Assembly: GCA_022496185.1 (NCBI GenBank)
Contig: WTXG01000158.1
Coordinates: forward strand, 21,426 to 85,425
Source: Multifurca ochricompacta
Lineage: Eukaryota > Basidiomycota > Agaricomycetes > Russulales > Russulaceae
DNA length: 64,000 nt
Direction of reading: 5' to 3'
Part shown: piece after piece, positions 53,581 through 64,000 of the stretch
Layout: each line of letters opens with the position of its first letter
How positions within the stretch are numbered: position 1 is the first letter of the stretch
Made by a program: the position numbers and the translations under genes
Notes under the pieces: model-generated
What the model saw: only the letters and a program-made list of their open reading frames with translations
Told to the model about the DNA's origin: nothing
The model's database searches: none

Positions 53581-54683
53581 TGACAATTAAAGGCCCATTT
53601 TCACTATTTTCCTTAACAACTTCTGCTTCCAGCGAATGCTTTGTCAAGACAGATCAAGGTTCACATCTCTAATGGGCTTATCTTTAGACAACTTTCGTGA
53701 TCATGCAACCTAGACAGAGATCTCCCATAATCATTATGCTACCAGACAACTCAGATCTAATCTACCAAGAAGAACTCACACGTTGATGATGGCAGGCAGA
53801 CTGGACTGGCTGTGATGTTCAAATGCAATTTACATCTTATCTAACATCACACGACACTCCAATCAGACGAGATTGGACGCTCTTGACGCCATCGATGACA
53901 TGAAGATCTCCACCTTCCTCTGCGTATCACTGGCATGACTCTAATCAACTGAGCTTAGGGGCAAGCTCAACCATACAACAGGGGTGATGTGACACTTATT
54001 GTCGATGTGACAGCTTGTGACGTGCGTGTGATGTTTTGTGATGGTTTTTCGAGCCGCATGCGTTCAACTTTTGTTTCAACGTTTTGACTTCTCACTCCAA
54101 GTCATGTGACTGGAGCTGATGATCTTTCTTTATCTGATTTTCGGACTTCTTAGACTGACTGGGATTGACACTCATTCACTTCTGGAGTGGGTGCAACACC
54201 ACTTACATTTCCTGTCTCAATCTCCACTGGAGATTCACATGGACATTTACTTTACTATATTGGATCTTCTACTTTACTTACAAGACACTAGAGTACATGT
54301 ATTTAAGCAGGACATCTTGGAGAGACAGACCTTAAGTCTGTTCTCTTGTATCTAATACAGGTTTACTGTGCTTCACCCAGAATTCCCTTGAACTCCCTAA
54401 GCTGCAACTTAGGGAGCCTTCACCCCAGACCTCCAGCAGGGCTTATTGCCACTGCTTCAACTCGCCTCTTGCACACATGCCCCTCCTACCTTGTGGGGGC
54501 CTTGAACCCTGACTGTGGCCCTCTGTGGTTCGCCTTGACACCCTGACTTGACTTGCCTTTGATAGTCTTGACCTTGATCCTGGAACCAACTTGTCCTTGA
54601 CAGTTTTGACCTTGCAGGTACTCCATATCTTGAAGGGGCTTGACCAGAATGACCCTTGACACAGCAGAGACCTGGCTGTGACA
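53581..54683 (+). repeat. 3' LTR of gypsy C
   Basis: Begins TGACAATTAAAGGCCC right after the polypurine tract and ends GGCTGTGACA, about 1.1 kb. An inverted, degraded relative lies in hAT1 at 4644-5250. It contains TACATGTATTTAAGCAGG near 54293, a possible TATA region. The left boundary is well placed by the polypurine tract; the right boundary rests on CA and on the copy in hAT1. Confidence 0.7.
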
Positions 54684-55099
54684 TTTGTTCCCTTATCACT
54701 TTATCTCCTTATCTTTAAGACTGGACAATTACTTAATCCCCTATCAGAAGCCAGGCTTTATGCCCTCTGCTTTTGTATATTCAGGCCCACTTGATTCCAT
54801 GATTCTTATCTTATAGACACCCATTCAATTACATATATAAGTCTGCTGTAGCTACATTGTAGACCTCAGACTCGACTTATTGAATACATCAGTGCTTGTC
54901 TTTCAGACTTCCCTTTGAACCCTTTGACTCATCTGTCTCAGTGCTTTTGGCACTTCTCCACTCAACATTGTCTTAGGGAACAGCCCCTTTGACTTTGACT
55001 CACCCCATTGACTCCAAGAAGCCTTATTGGTTTCTTACCTGAATCTGTGGACAACGCTGTCACACAAGTCATGTGGAACGTCCTGCACTGGACATAACA
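54684..55099 (+). repeat. Truncated gypsy B/D-family LTR, plus orientation
   Basis: Matches the 3' two-thirds of the gypsy B LTR in reverse orientation: TCTCCTTATC, CTTATTGAATACATC, GTCTCAGTGCTT, CACAAGTCATGTGGAACG, ending GGACATAACA at 55099. The first part of the LTR is missing, next to the gypsy C LTR end. Confidence 0.75.
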
Positions 55100-55648
55100 A
55101 TTCGGATAAGAAGCCAATAAGACTTCTTGGAGTTAAGTAGGATGAGTCAAAGTCAAAGGGGCTGTTCCCTAAGACAATGTTAAGTGGAAAAAATGCCAAA
55201 AGCACTGAGACAGGCGAGTCAGAGGGTTCAAGGGGAAGTCCAGAAGACAAACACCGATGTATTCAATAAGTCAAGTCTGAGGTCTACATTGTAGTTACAG
55301 CAGACTTATATACATAATCAAATGGGCATCTATGAGATAAGGAAACGGAGTCAAGTGGGCCCGAATATCCGAAAGTGGAGGGTGTAAAGCCTGGCTTCTG
55401 ATAGGGAATTAAGTAAGTGTCCGGTCTTAGAGATAAGGAGATAAAGAGATAAAGAGATAACAAGGTAAAGGGGTAAACAAAGGTAAACAGTGGGTCAACA
55501 GATACAAAGCAAGTCATGGGGATGGAAGAAGAGCATGTGATGGATCCCAGGATGGAGATGTAATCAAGAAGTGTAGTGTAGGTGGGAGAACTGGGTTCTC
55601 ATTGGGGAGGGTGAAGAAAAGAGGTGTGCTTGGCAGGGTTTGTAACAT
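55100..55648 (-). repeat. 3' LTR of gypsy D
   Basis: Minus-oriented LTR of the same family, ending GGGTTTGTAACA at 55648. It pairs with 54684-55099 as a large inverted repeat. About 60 bp of the LTR end nearest 55100 are lost at the junction. Gypsy D coding sequence follows directly. Confidence 0.78.
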
Positions 55649-55869
55649 TTGGGGGCCTCATCGCCAAAGTCAATGTCGATCAGGTCATTTGGATGGGGAT
55701 GTTTGGGCAGATTAAAATCGTCATTGACATTGGCTGTTCTGATCCCTTCAGCCACCTTGGTGGCCATGTCATAATCAATAGGAGATAGTGGGTGAGAAGG
55801 AGGGTGCAGAGGAGAAAGTAGGGGAAATGCATCAATCACAGCAGAGGTGTGAACGCTGGAGGGAGACAT
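55564..55869 (-). pseudogene. Accessory ORF start in gypsy D (truncated)
   Basis: The minus strand reads MSPSSVHTSAVIDAF, then SPIDYDMATKVAEG, NDDFNLPKHPHPNDLI and DFGDEAPK. SPIDY, NDDF and PHPNDL match the accessory ORF of gypsy B (46064-47301) in the same order. The part with zinc knuckles is missing because the LTR joins near 55648. Confidence 0.7.
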
Positions 55870-55939
55870 GGACTTTATTCTGGGTGGTTGTGGGGAAGGA
55901 GGTTGTCTGATTGAACATATTGCAGCCTGCTCTTTATCT

Positions 55940-57453
55940 GCTTGGGGATGGCATCTATAGAAGTCTTCAATAAGTTTGGGTGCAAAGACATCTGCAGCAG
56001 GCTCCCATGAGTTGTCAACGTCAGGGAATCCCTTCCATTTGATCAGATAGTGGAGTTGATGTTTGCACCCTCAGCCTTTCCATTTTGCATTGGCAATGCA
56101 CTCTACCTCCCACTCTGGTTCTCCATCAACTAATTCAGGAGGAGGTCATGGGAAGTTCTGGCCATGAAGAGGGGTCTCTTTGTATGGTGTGAGAAGGCTG
56201 GTGTGGAAAACAGGGTGAATTTTCCAAGTAGGTGGCAACATCAGTTTGTACATGACGTCCAACAGCTTCTGTTCTATCACAAATGGACCATGGCATCTAG
56301 GAGCTAGTTTTGCTGTTGGATGATAAGTGTGGATGTTATGTCCTTCTAACCAGACTTGATCTCCAGCTTGGTAGGGTGTAAACTTTGTGGGCTTCTTGGC
56401 CAGGGTCCTTTGCACCTTCTGAAGATTCCTATTAGCCAATTCTCATATCTCCTCCCATTGGCTGATATGCTGGGTTACTGATGGTACATTTGTGGGTTTC
56501 TCCATCCAGGTGGTACAGGGGTTCCATCCCATAATAATGGAGAAGGGGGAGGTCTTTGTCATCCCATTTGGCCAGCTATTGTGCGTGAACTCTGCTGTCA
56601 CCAGCCACTCTGCCCAGTCATTCTGTCGCTCGTTGCACCAGAAGCAGAGATACTGTTCCAACCATTGGTTTGTCCATTCTGATTGTCCATCAGTCTGGGG
56701 ATGATAGGCCATGGAGATGTTCTGCTGGATATCGAGACGTTTACACAGGGCTCTCGCAAACCTGGACATGAATCATGGGTCTTGGTTGGATATGATTTTT
56801 TGAGGGAGTCCATAATGTCAGTATATGTGGTCCAGATAAAGTTTGGCAACCCCTTCAGCTGAAATTGTCTCGTTACAGGGAATGAATAGTGTGGCTTTGG
56901 AGTAATCATGATCCATGATGGTGAGTATAGAGTCATATCCCTGCGACAGCAGTAATTTAATGATGAAGTCCATGGCAATGGTCTGAAAGGGGGCAGTTGC
57001 AATTGGCATAATAGGTGAAAGTGCTGGCAGTTTTGGGTGCATGTTTACTTTATTTGCCTGACATTCTGCACATCCCTTGACATACACTTCCACATCCTTC
57101 TTCATATTTGGCCACCAGTAGTCTCATTTAGCAAGGGCATAAGTATTGGCAATGCCAGGGTGTCTGGCAGAGGGGAGGTCATGGTGAAAATGGATCACCC
57201 CCCTCTTAATGTTGTCACCACTGGTGACAACTAGCCTATTGTCATCCTTCCACCAGAGCCCATTCTTCATTTTGATGTTATGTGGTTCCACCCAGGACTT
57301 GCATATCTCCTGGTTCATGTTCTGTGTCACTTGGGCCCACAGATCCATATCGTGAAGGCTAACAACAGCTGTCTTTGCGAAGATGTCTTCTGGTAGTACC
57401 ACAATATTGTCATTGTCATCTTCCCCTTCATTACTATTGGCCAGTCTGGACAA
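55940..57453 (-). pseudogene. Gypsy D RNase H end, integrase and chromodomain
   Basis: The zinc region has FHHDLPSARHPGIANTYALAK and CAECQANK. The core has AMDFIIKLLLSQGYDSILT, a DP-x-FMSRF second-Asp region with TGA at 56773-56775, and AYHPQTDGQSEWTNQW. The C-terminal part has FTPYQAGDQVWLEGHNIHT and KLAPRCHGPF, with TGA at 56443-56445 and 56071-56073. The chromodomain has LIKWKGFPDVDNSWEP. Each of these TGAs stands where gypsy B or other homologues have Arg. Confidence 0.85.
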
Positions 57454-58027
57454 GGCATCTGCTCATGCATTGCAGGCTCCAGGGAGATGTTTGAGTGTCA
57501 AATTGTACTCTTCAAGCTCCAGAACTTCTCATGTGACACATCAGCTGATTTTGTGGGGTTCTCACCAGTAGAGGAGGTTGGAATGGTCAGTGTAGATGAT
57601 AGTCTTATGTGGGGATCCAGCTAGATAGGGTCACCAGTGTTGTAGTGCTTTTACAATTGCCAACAATTCTCTGTCCCAAATATCATAGTTTCTTTCTGCT
57701 GACGAGAAGGTCTCTGAGTAGAATGCAACTGGGTGAAGGACCCCTCCATTATCTTTTTGTGACAAGACTGCTCTGTTGGCATACATGGAGGCGTCGACTT
57801 CTAGCTCAAAGGGTTTTTCTAAGTCGGGTTGGATAAGAACTGGTTCAGAGCTGATGATCACCTTTATTTGGTCAAATGCCTTCTGCTGTGGTTTGTCCCA
57901 GTGCCAGGGTACATCCTTTTTCAAAAGGTCATTGAGTGGTCTAGTGATGGCAGAAAATCCTTTGATGAAATGCTGATAGAAGTTACAAAAGCCAATAAAT
58001 GACCTGACATCTTTGGTACACCTAGTG
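57454..58027 (-). pseudogene. Gypsy D reverse transcriptase C-terminal end and RNase H
   Basis: RT text CTKDVRSFIGFCNFYQHFIKGF and RNase H text [20 protein letters not shown] and [18 protein letters not shown]. The frame ends at the hAT3 boundary near 58028. The N-terminal RT half is not found in the remaining window and may lie beyond 64000. Confidence 0.82.
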
Positions 58028-58560
58028 ATTGTCAAGGGTTTTCATACCCGTGCGGGTAAGTGCCATTGGTTTTGCCAGGTACGGGTACAGGTATATGGCT
58101 CCCAACCCGTGGAAACCCATACCCACGCAGCGGGTTTGGCAGGTATAGGCGCCAATCATGCATTGACAAGATCAGTAGAAATTCTAAGATAAAACACATC
58201 TGCAGCCACAAAAATAAAAGATCTCATCTGATGTATGCTATAGGGTATCTTTAAATATGTTCTAGTATTATCATATGAAATATCAAAGCAGATTAACAGT
58301 GTGATGTAAAATAAAAGTGTTATCAGTGATCCACTTCTTGAAAATCATGATGCACCTGTTTTATCAACGTGTGACCAATTCTGCTGGTCTGGCACTATCT
58401 AAAATACTCTCTAGACTACTTTAGACTATAATATAATCTAATTATCAAATTAGTTTACTGAAAAAAGGCCCGCGTGTATCTACAAGCTGCATGGGGCAGC
58501 TACTACATTGCATTGCATGGTGGTCTGACCTCCTTCCTATTAAGGAGGGTTGACTTAAAT
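58028..58560. mobile_element. Terminus of hAT-like element hAT3 with AT-rich interior
   Basis: The gypsy D reading frame ends at about 58028. What follows is TCAAGGGTTTTCATACCCGTG, then dense GCGGGTA, ACGGGTAC and AACCCGTGG motifs to about 58150, as in the subterminal regions of hAT2. The interior is AT-rich and non-coding. The matching right end was not found with a target duplication; copia I may have inserted before it. Confidence 0.5.
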
Positions 58561-58568
58561 GCACAAGG

Positions 58569-60285
58569 ACAGTCACGCTTGTATGAAGTGAAACCAGAAT
58601 AATAAAATAATAATGTAAATAAAGGATCCTTTTAATCTTCTGAACATAAACCAACAATATTTGAGGGATCTTGAGTAGCCATAAATGAATGCATTGTGTC
58701 CAAGTGCTTATCTCCTTGACCGGGATGGCCTGGGCCATGTAACGGGTGATGCTCCGTGTACACTTAGAAACAGGAAGGGCAAAGGTGTGGTGACCTAAGT
58801 CGTTGGGCGTACCGCGGAGGCAAACGTCACGCGTCAAGCAATGACCAGGAACTGTGTCACCCACTGTGGTTTTTCAACCACGATGACGGCATTCTGAAAC
58901 TGGAAGAAGCTGCAGCCCCAAGAGGACAAGATCCAAAGGATCGAGTCACACAGGGAGGCAGTGATACCATTAGCACTATGTATCGAACTCATGTAGACAG
59001 TTACTCACCTGCAGCCCCAAGAGGACAAGATGGGGGCTACAGGCTGTTACAGGGGGTCTTATATACATTTCTCAGTGTAACGAGGTAAGCAGTAAGTGTA
59101 AGCAAGAATCAGCAAGTATCAGTCAGCTGTATTGCTGACTGAGCCTTATCTTTGTGATTCATAAGCTGCTTTTACTCTGCTGACTGATCATGCTCCACAA
59201 TGTGATGTCATAATGATGTCATTGTGGAGTAGATAACTGATATGTAGTCTAGCCCTTAGGTCTGGAACACGTCTATCTACTGATACATGTGGTTCTGTGC
59301 TAAAATTGGCCATGGCCCAACCTGGGCCCTTATCTAGAGCTCCACTTACCTAGAACCTTCTAGGCTGGACTCCTCTTATCTTGATAACAGCTCCACTAGG
59401 TCTAGAACCGTCTAGACTGTGGGGCCTTGCCTATTGTGGTAAACACAATAGAGAATCGACTTGTTATTGTTGAGTGGCTCTTCTGCTGACTAAGCAGCAT
59501 GTGACTATTACATGTGACTCGGTCACATGATCCATGTCACGACTACATTCCCATGATCACGTGTTGAGACTGCTGGGTAATCTTCCCACAGTCATGTGAT
59601 CCAAAAAGGGAGAAAAGAAAGGAAAAATAAAATAGAGCCGTGACAGGCCACTTATCCAAAATGCGCAGAAATGCAAAGAACAGTCATGCTCATATAAAAT
59701 TAAAACCAGAATAATAAAATAAAAATGGAATAATAAATTATCTTAATCTTATGAACATAAAATAGGAATTTTGAGGGATCTTGAGTAGCCATAAATGAAC
59801 ACGTTGTGTCCAAGTGCATATCTCCTTGACCAGGATGTCCCAGGCCAGATGTCCAAAATGCATGATGCAAGTAAAGAACTTGCACACATTTCATTTTATG
59901 GGTAACCCAGGTATCAAAACAATTACCCAGGGGTTACCCCTGCAAATTGCTATGTGTTCATCAAATTATTTTGCATTCTGTGTGGTTATCTGACAGGCTT
60001 TTCATCAATGTTCTATAACATCCTATCTAATCATCTCTGTATACTGTATTTTAGTTGTGCTTGTATAAAATTGAAAGCAGAATAATAAAATAAAAATGGA
60101 ATAATGAATTATCTTAATCTTCTGAACATAAAATAAGAGTCATTGAGAGATCTTAAGCAGCCACAAATGAACACATTGTGTATCTTCTTGGTCTGGGAAG
60201 TCCTGGGCCGGGTATCTGAAATGTGTGATGCAAGTAAAAAACTTGCACACATTTTCATGGGTGACCCGCGGGTAACCTGCAGGTT
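58569..60285. repeat. Three direct repeats of about 210 bp
   Basis: Copies start at 58569 (interrupted by the solo LTR, resuming at 59646-59685), 59683 and 60057. Each shows CAGAATAATAAAATAA, TCTTAATCTTNTGAACATAAA, GAGGGATCTTGAGTAGCC, ATAAATGAACAC and TTGTGTCC. Copies 2 and 3 also share ATGCAAGTAAA and AACTTGCACACATT. Copies 2 and 3 end in GGGTAACCC/GGGTGACCC-type text resembling hAT subterminal motifs. Confidence 0.75.
58738..59645 (-). repeat. Solo LTR, family H
   Basis: A 908-bp sequence with TG...CA ends (TGTAACGGGTGATGC to GAGCCGTGACA). It is flanked by the 5-bp duplication GGCCA at 58733-58737 and 59646-59650. A TATATAAG box lies on the minus strand near 59061-59070, so the LTR is probably minus-oriented. 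The motif CAGCCCCAAGAGGACAAGAT occurs twice, near 58915 and 59012. No internal retroelement sequence is attached. Confidence 0.88.
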
Positions 60286-60290
60286 ACCCG

Positions 60291-60802
60291 TGTTGACACA
60301 GGACGTGTCTGGAGATGCTTCAGGCATCTGAGGTTCGCTTCAGCTGTAGACTAGATTAGATTAGATTTCGGAGTATCGGACTTTTTATGTTATCTTTATT
60401 ACACTTCTTTCCCTTCTTACTCAGCTGATTAGTGATGGACTTAATAATGCGCAGTAAGCATGTGATATCTCCTTGGCCAATGGCCTTTATCCCTCTCTGT
60501 TTATTGTCCGGCACTTGTGGACTTATTCCCAGTGCGCACAGACCATTTCCCCTGGCCCCTATGGGTATATAAGGGTGTCTGTTTCGTCTCTTACACTTCA
60601 GAGTTCCTTCTATCTCTGAAGTGTAAGTCCCATTTACTTTACTCTCTACTTCCTTTAGACTAACGCTCTATGTAGTACTTGTCTTTTCTAGGTCAGTAGT
60701 GTAGTAATATAGAGTTCCTTCTATCTCTGAAGTTACTTGTCTTTTCTAGCCTAACCCGCTACTAACCACAGTCAGTATAACCAGCAGCATGATTGTTTGA
60801 CA
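60291..60802 (+). repeat. 5' LTR of copia I
   Basis: About 512 bp from TGTTGACACAGGACG to GATTGTTTGACA. It is followed at 60803 by GGTTATGGGCCC, a plausible primer-binding site for initiator Met tRNA. The partner LTR is outside the window, so ends are inferred from TG...CA, primer site and TATA position. Confidence 0.65.
60566..60627 (+). promoter_or_regulatory. TATA box and start-proximal hairpin in copia I LTR
   Basis: TATATAAGG at 60566-60574 is followed 16 nt later by a perfect 14-bp inverted repeat, CTTACACTTCAGAG (60590-60603) and CTCTGAAGTGTAAG (60614-60627), with a 10-nt loop. With the usual TATA-to-start spacing, transcription would begin at or near the hairpin, giving a transcript with a stable 5' stem. 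The loop and half-stem recur at about 60711-60735. Confidence 0.6.
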
Positions 60803-61740
60803 GGTTATGGGCCCTGCCGCTCATACTGATCTGTAATTCCCTTTGTTCACTACAGCCCAACTCGCTCTTGCACACCAAGCTCACAAAAGCTTTCAAGTTT
60901 TTTCCCACCAGCTTCTTCCAGTGAGCTTTCATATTTACTGCCTGTGCACCTTAACACCCCACAGGATGACGCAGTTTACTGCTCATCCTGAACTGTTTGG
61001 CTAGCCCTTCGGGGTTCTTGCAAAAGGTGATGAGGGACCCTAAGCGGGTGAAACACCTTAAGCTCCTTGAGTGCGCACTAGGTATTAGTAACCTTCATAG
61101 TTGTAGCTGGGTCTTCGTCCCATAGATAGTCTTAGTAGGCCTATAGCCAGAAGCTTGTGGCTTTAAGTCCAGCCAATGCTTGGCTCTGTCTGTAAGCCGG
61201 GTTTAGCAACCCGCATGCGGAGTTTAGGGTCTAGAACAAGGCATGGGTAGTCACTCCCATGACGCTTGGGCTCGATACAAGTAGGCTGCACTACTATAGT
61301 CTATACATAGTAGATATAGTCTTCATCTCTGGGCATAAGTATCCGTTGCCTTTGTAGGGTAACCACGCCCTACCAGAGACAGACTAGACATCTACTCAGT
61401 CATGGCCCCAATCATCTAGGGCTTAATCATGGACTCCACCACCAGCATTAGAGGAAGGGCTATACACCCTTTGTCTCTAATGGAACTTGCGGTTGGCTCC
61501 TCCATGACATGACTCCCAGTCTTGTTTACACTAGACACTCTGGCTAGTCTACCAGAGCTTATGTCTAGTTACAAGATTGCGCTAGACAGCTTTTACTATA
61601 CCTAGAAAGTCGCACAACAGAGGCAGGACCTTCTTAGGTTCTGAAGCATAGCGCCACAGTGTGGGGTGGCACTCTTAAGCGAGACCTGGGCACTGGTTCT
61701 AATTGCTCCTTGGAACCAGGAACTTTTTACATCTCAAAAT
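60803..61740 (+). other. Leader of copia I
   Basis: About 940 bp between LTR and Gag start. No gene recognised. Text is CpG-moderate with many short CTAG/TAGA runs. It may hold packaging signals, as in other copia leaders, but none can be identified from the sequence. Confidence 0.5.
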
Positions 61741-62949
61741 GCCGTCTTCAATTGTCTTCCCTCCCTCCTCCAAGATGGAGCGCCTCGATGGGTCAAACTG
61801 GCAGACTTGGTCTGCCAACTTCAACGCCCTTCTGAGGATGAATGGGCTCAGGAGGCACATCATTACGGCCTATCCTGATATGCCTCTGCTCCCTGAAGAT
61901 AAAGAGGAGAAGGAGAAAATGCAGAAGGAAGTCATTGACCCCATCCTTAGGGAATGGATGGGAGAAGAGGAAATGTTAATTGGGCTACTCTATCTCAATG
62001 TAACCCAGGAGGTTTACAGCCAAGTAACCTCCGATGCCGACTATCCTTCTCTTTTGAGAAGTATAGTAAGTTGGAACGGCTGTATGGTGCTGTAGGGAGC
62101 ATGGCCACATATAACTTGTGGCTTGCCCTGGTGTCCTTCCGTCTTGATGAAGGACAGTCATTTAGGACCCAATTACAAAAGGTCCTAGATGCCAGGAGTA
62201 CCCTCAGGGAGAATGGGATGGAGGTCAATGACCTCCAGATGAGCTTTATATTATTAAAAGCTCTCCCAGACTCCTACAGTACCATTGCCGGCTCCATACT
62301 GGCCTCTGGCGACCCAGAGCGTCTTTCTCCTCAGGACCTTGTGCAGAGGTTCCTGAATGAGGAGAGTCGCCTGGCAGGTCCCTCGGGAAGTGGTAGTGCA
62401 GTCCTATCTAAGGCTGCACCCGTCAAATCAAAACCAAAAAATATAAATTTATCACCACTTCCCGCTGCTGCCCCTAGTTCACAAGGGGTGGTCTGCTTCT
62501 ATTGCCAAAAGCCTGGACACAAGTCCAACGCTTGTGCAAAGAAGAAGAAGGACCTGGAGAATGCCAAAAAGGGCAAGGCAGGGAACAAGAAGAGGGCAGA
62601 GGCCCAACATGTAAATACTATAGCCACCGTAGTTAATGGTAGTGGCAAAATAGAGGAGGTGCATGAAGCACCTCGCATTCGCCTTTATGTTCACACCTAT
62701 AATCTGGACATCAACTCAGATTATTGGATGCTAGATAGTGGAGCAATGGCTCATTTCAGTCCCAACCTTGAAGACTTCGATACATATGAAGTCGATCACA
62801 CCCATGAAGTATCATTAGGTGACAACTCCATAGTCAAAATAAATGGAGTTGGCACTGTGGTCATCAGGACTGATCAAGGTTTTGACTTGGAATTGAGCAA
62901 TGTGCTCCACATGCCGGAGGACATAAAATACTCTCCGCCAGTGCCCTAG
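61741..62949 (+). pseudogene. Copia I Gag and protease
   Basis: The start at 61741 (MPSSIVFPPSSKMERLDGSNWQTW) opens a UBN2-type Gag. One T is lost in a T-run near 62050-62056, after which the frame continues as FEKYSKLERLYGAVGSMATYNLWLAL and LLKALPDSYSTIAGSIL. A zinc knuckle CFYCQKPGHKSNAC follows (CX2CX4HX4C), then protease YWMLDSGAMAHFSPNLEDF. The frame is lost again near 62930, and the stop at 62947-62949 is a consequence of that shift. Confidence 0.85.
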
Positions 62950-64000
62950 TAGAAAAAGGGGCAACTGTGTTCTTTGATAATAAGAAGGCAACAGTTAAAT
63001 ATGGCAAAAAATTATAGCGGAAGCATGGAAGTTTGGCAAATTGTATTGGGTACTAGGCAAACACGTCCTAAGCAGTATCCATACAACTGCATCTGCCTCA
63101 CTGGAAATCTGGCATCAAAGATGGGCCATATGTCAAAAGAGGCCCTAAAGAGATATGCTCCTGAGGCTGTTAAAGGCCTCAGAATTAATAATAGCCAAGT
63201 GGAAGACAAGCCATGTTATGGCTGTGAAATGGGCAAGTCCCATCGTCTTCCATTTCCCCCATCTTCAAAGCGCGCATCAGCCCCCCTTGAGATCCTTCAT
63301 AGTGATCTCGTAGGTCCCTTGCAGTGCAGTTCAATACAAGGGAATCTATACTTTGCTACCTTCTTGGACGATTTTAGCAGATATGCTTTAATCGTTCCAA
63401 TGAAGTCTAAAGATCTGTTCACACCAGTTTTTAATAAACTGAAGACACTACTTGAAAATAAATTTAATCATAAAATCAAGTGTCTTCATACAGATCGTGG
63501 TGGCGAGTATGTGAACAAGGCGCTGAAGGCAACGCTTGAAGATTATGGCATAGAGCATAAACTTACGATGCCGTATAGTCCACAACAGAATGGAAGGGCC
63601 GAGAGATTTAATAGAACCATTATGGAAAAAGGCACTAGCATGCTGCACGATGCTGGCCTATCTCTTGGTTTTTGGGAGTGTGCTGTTGAGACAGCATGTC
63701 ATATATATAATAGAACTCCCATCCATTCTAATAAGTGGAAGACTCCGCTTGAGCTTCTGGTTGGGAACAAACCAGATGTCTCGTATTTTAAGGTCTTTGG
63801 TTGCAAAGCCTATTACCATGTTCCAGAGGGCAAGCGGCGTAAACTAGATCCCAAAGCCAGGGAAGCCGTCTTTGTCAGGTATGAGCCCACTTCTAAGGGC
63901 TATACACTTTGGGATAGTCGTACCCGGTCTCTCATCTTTTCACGAGATGTTACATTTGATGAGAGATCCTTCCCATCCCGCTCTGTAAGGACAGCAGAGC
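62930..64000 (+). pseudogene. Copia I pre-integrase region and integrase (partial)
   Basis: After three closely spaced one-base losses (about 62930, 63010-63016 and 63120), the frame opens into the pre-integrase His/Cys region (KPCYGCEMGKSHRLPF). The integrase core shows LEILHSDLVGPLQC (first Asp), LHTDRGGEYVN (second Asp) and NGRAERFNRT (Glu), then FGCKAYYHVPEGKRRKLDPKA. All catalytic residues are visible. The segment continues past the window. Confidence 0.85.

Larger units (their letters stand above)
55649..58027 (-). mobile_element. Ty3/gypsy element D, 3' half, CpG-depleted
   Basis: Minus-strand RT end, RNase H, integrase, chromodomain and accessory ORF start, adjoining the LTR at 55100-55648. 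It is of the same family as gypsy B, with very similar text. The RT N-terminal half, protease and Gag are missing beyond the hAT3 end at about 58028. In-frame TGA codons replace Arg at several sites. Confidence 0.85.
60291..64000 (+). mobile_element. Ty1/copia element I (5' part, runs off window)
   Basis: 5' LTR (60291-60802), a long leader (60803-61740), Gag with zinc knuckle, protease, pre-integrase region and integrase, ending at the window edge. RT and RNase H would follow beyond 64000. Several one-base losses shift the frame. The family differs from copia G in LTR and Gag. Confidence 0.88.

Noticed and set aside
58028..60290. Complete hAT3 element ending at 60290
   Set aside because: TGTTGACA near 60291 resembles an inverse of the left end, but the 8-bp flanks do not match and the same bases are better explained as the start of the copia I LTR.

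Overview
This 64 kb window looks like a repeat-rich stretch of a filamentous basidiomycete genome, most likely an Agaricomycete. The evidence is short GT-AG introns of about 43-87 nt, NB-ARC/TPR NLR-like genes with a four-helix (MLKL/HeLo-like) N-terminus, chromodomain Ty3/gypsy elements, Ty1/copia elements, Tc1/mariner elements and hAT-type elements with 8-bp target duplications. Species cannot be named from the sequence alone.

Layout. (1) 1-14164: minus-strand Ty3/gypsy element A with its 5' LTR at 13582-14164. It is split by a 4.3-kb hAT-type insertion (hAT1, 1395-5704, in the RT), a palindromic Tc1/mariner insertion (Tc1-C, 8210-9817, in the gag region) and a solo LTR (12906-13510). (2) 14165-27800: an island of host genes. 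It holds NLR1 (15533-19029, + strand, apparently intact, 7 exons), a ribosomal protein L11 gene copy broken by a TGA codon (20076-20734, -), a five-exon gene for a 207-aa tail-anchored-type protein (21589-22505, +), a one-exon remnant of a third NLR (about 23932-24069, +) and NLR2 (24254-27421, -, two frameshifts). Related AT-rich repeats lie at both edges. (3) 27800-45455: fold-back DNA, a Tc1-C relative, then plus-strand gypsy E. Gypsy E is split in RNase H by a 10-kb hAT-type insertion (hAT2, 33198-43163). hAT2 itself carries a 56-bp minisatellite, a palindromic Tc1-A with a solo LTR inside it, a full-length copia G, and a palindromic Tc1-B. (4) 45456-52891: gypsy B on the minus strand with both LTRs, CpG-rich and the least decayed long element. 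(5) 52892-58027: the 3' end of gypsy C with its LTR, an inverted LTR pair, and decayed minus-strand gypsy D. (6) 58028-64000: hAT3 end, three 210-bp direct repeats interrupted by a 908-bp solo LTR, and copia I running off the window.

How it fits together. The only plausibly working host genes are NLR1 and the tail-anchored protein gene. Nearly all other coding signal belongs to nested transposons. Older retroelements (A, D, E and copia G) carry premature stops that are almost all TGA at positions where CGA (Arg) is expected, which points to C-to-T change at CpG. Gypsy B keeps its CpGs and decays by small indels instead. The less usual observations are: a zinc-knuckle ORF between chromodomain and 3' LTR in gypsy B (start also present in D), a long decayed ORF upstream of Gag in gypsy A, three distinct Tc1 families that all occur here as near-palindromes, and a recurrent tRNA-like plus minisatellite module inside both hAT-type elements.
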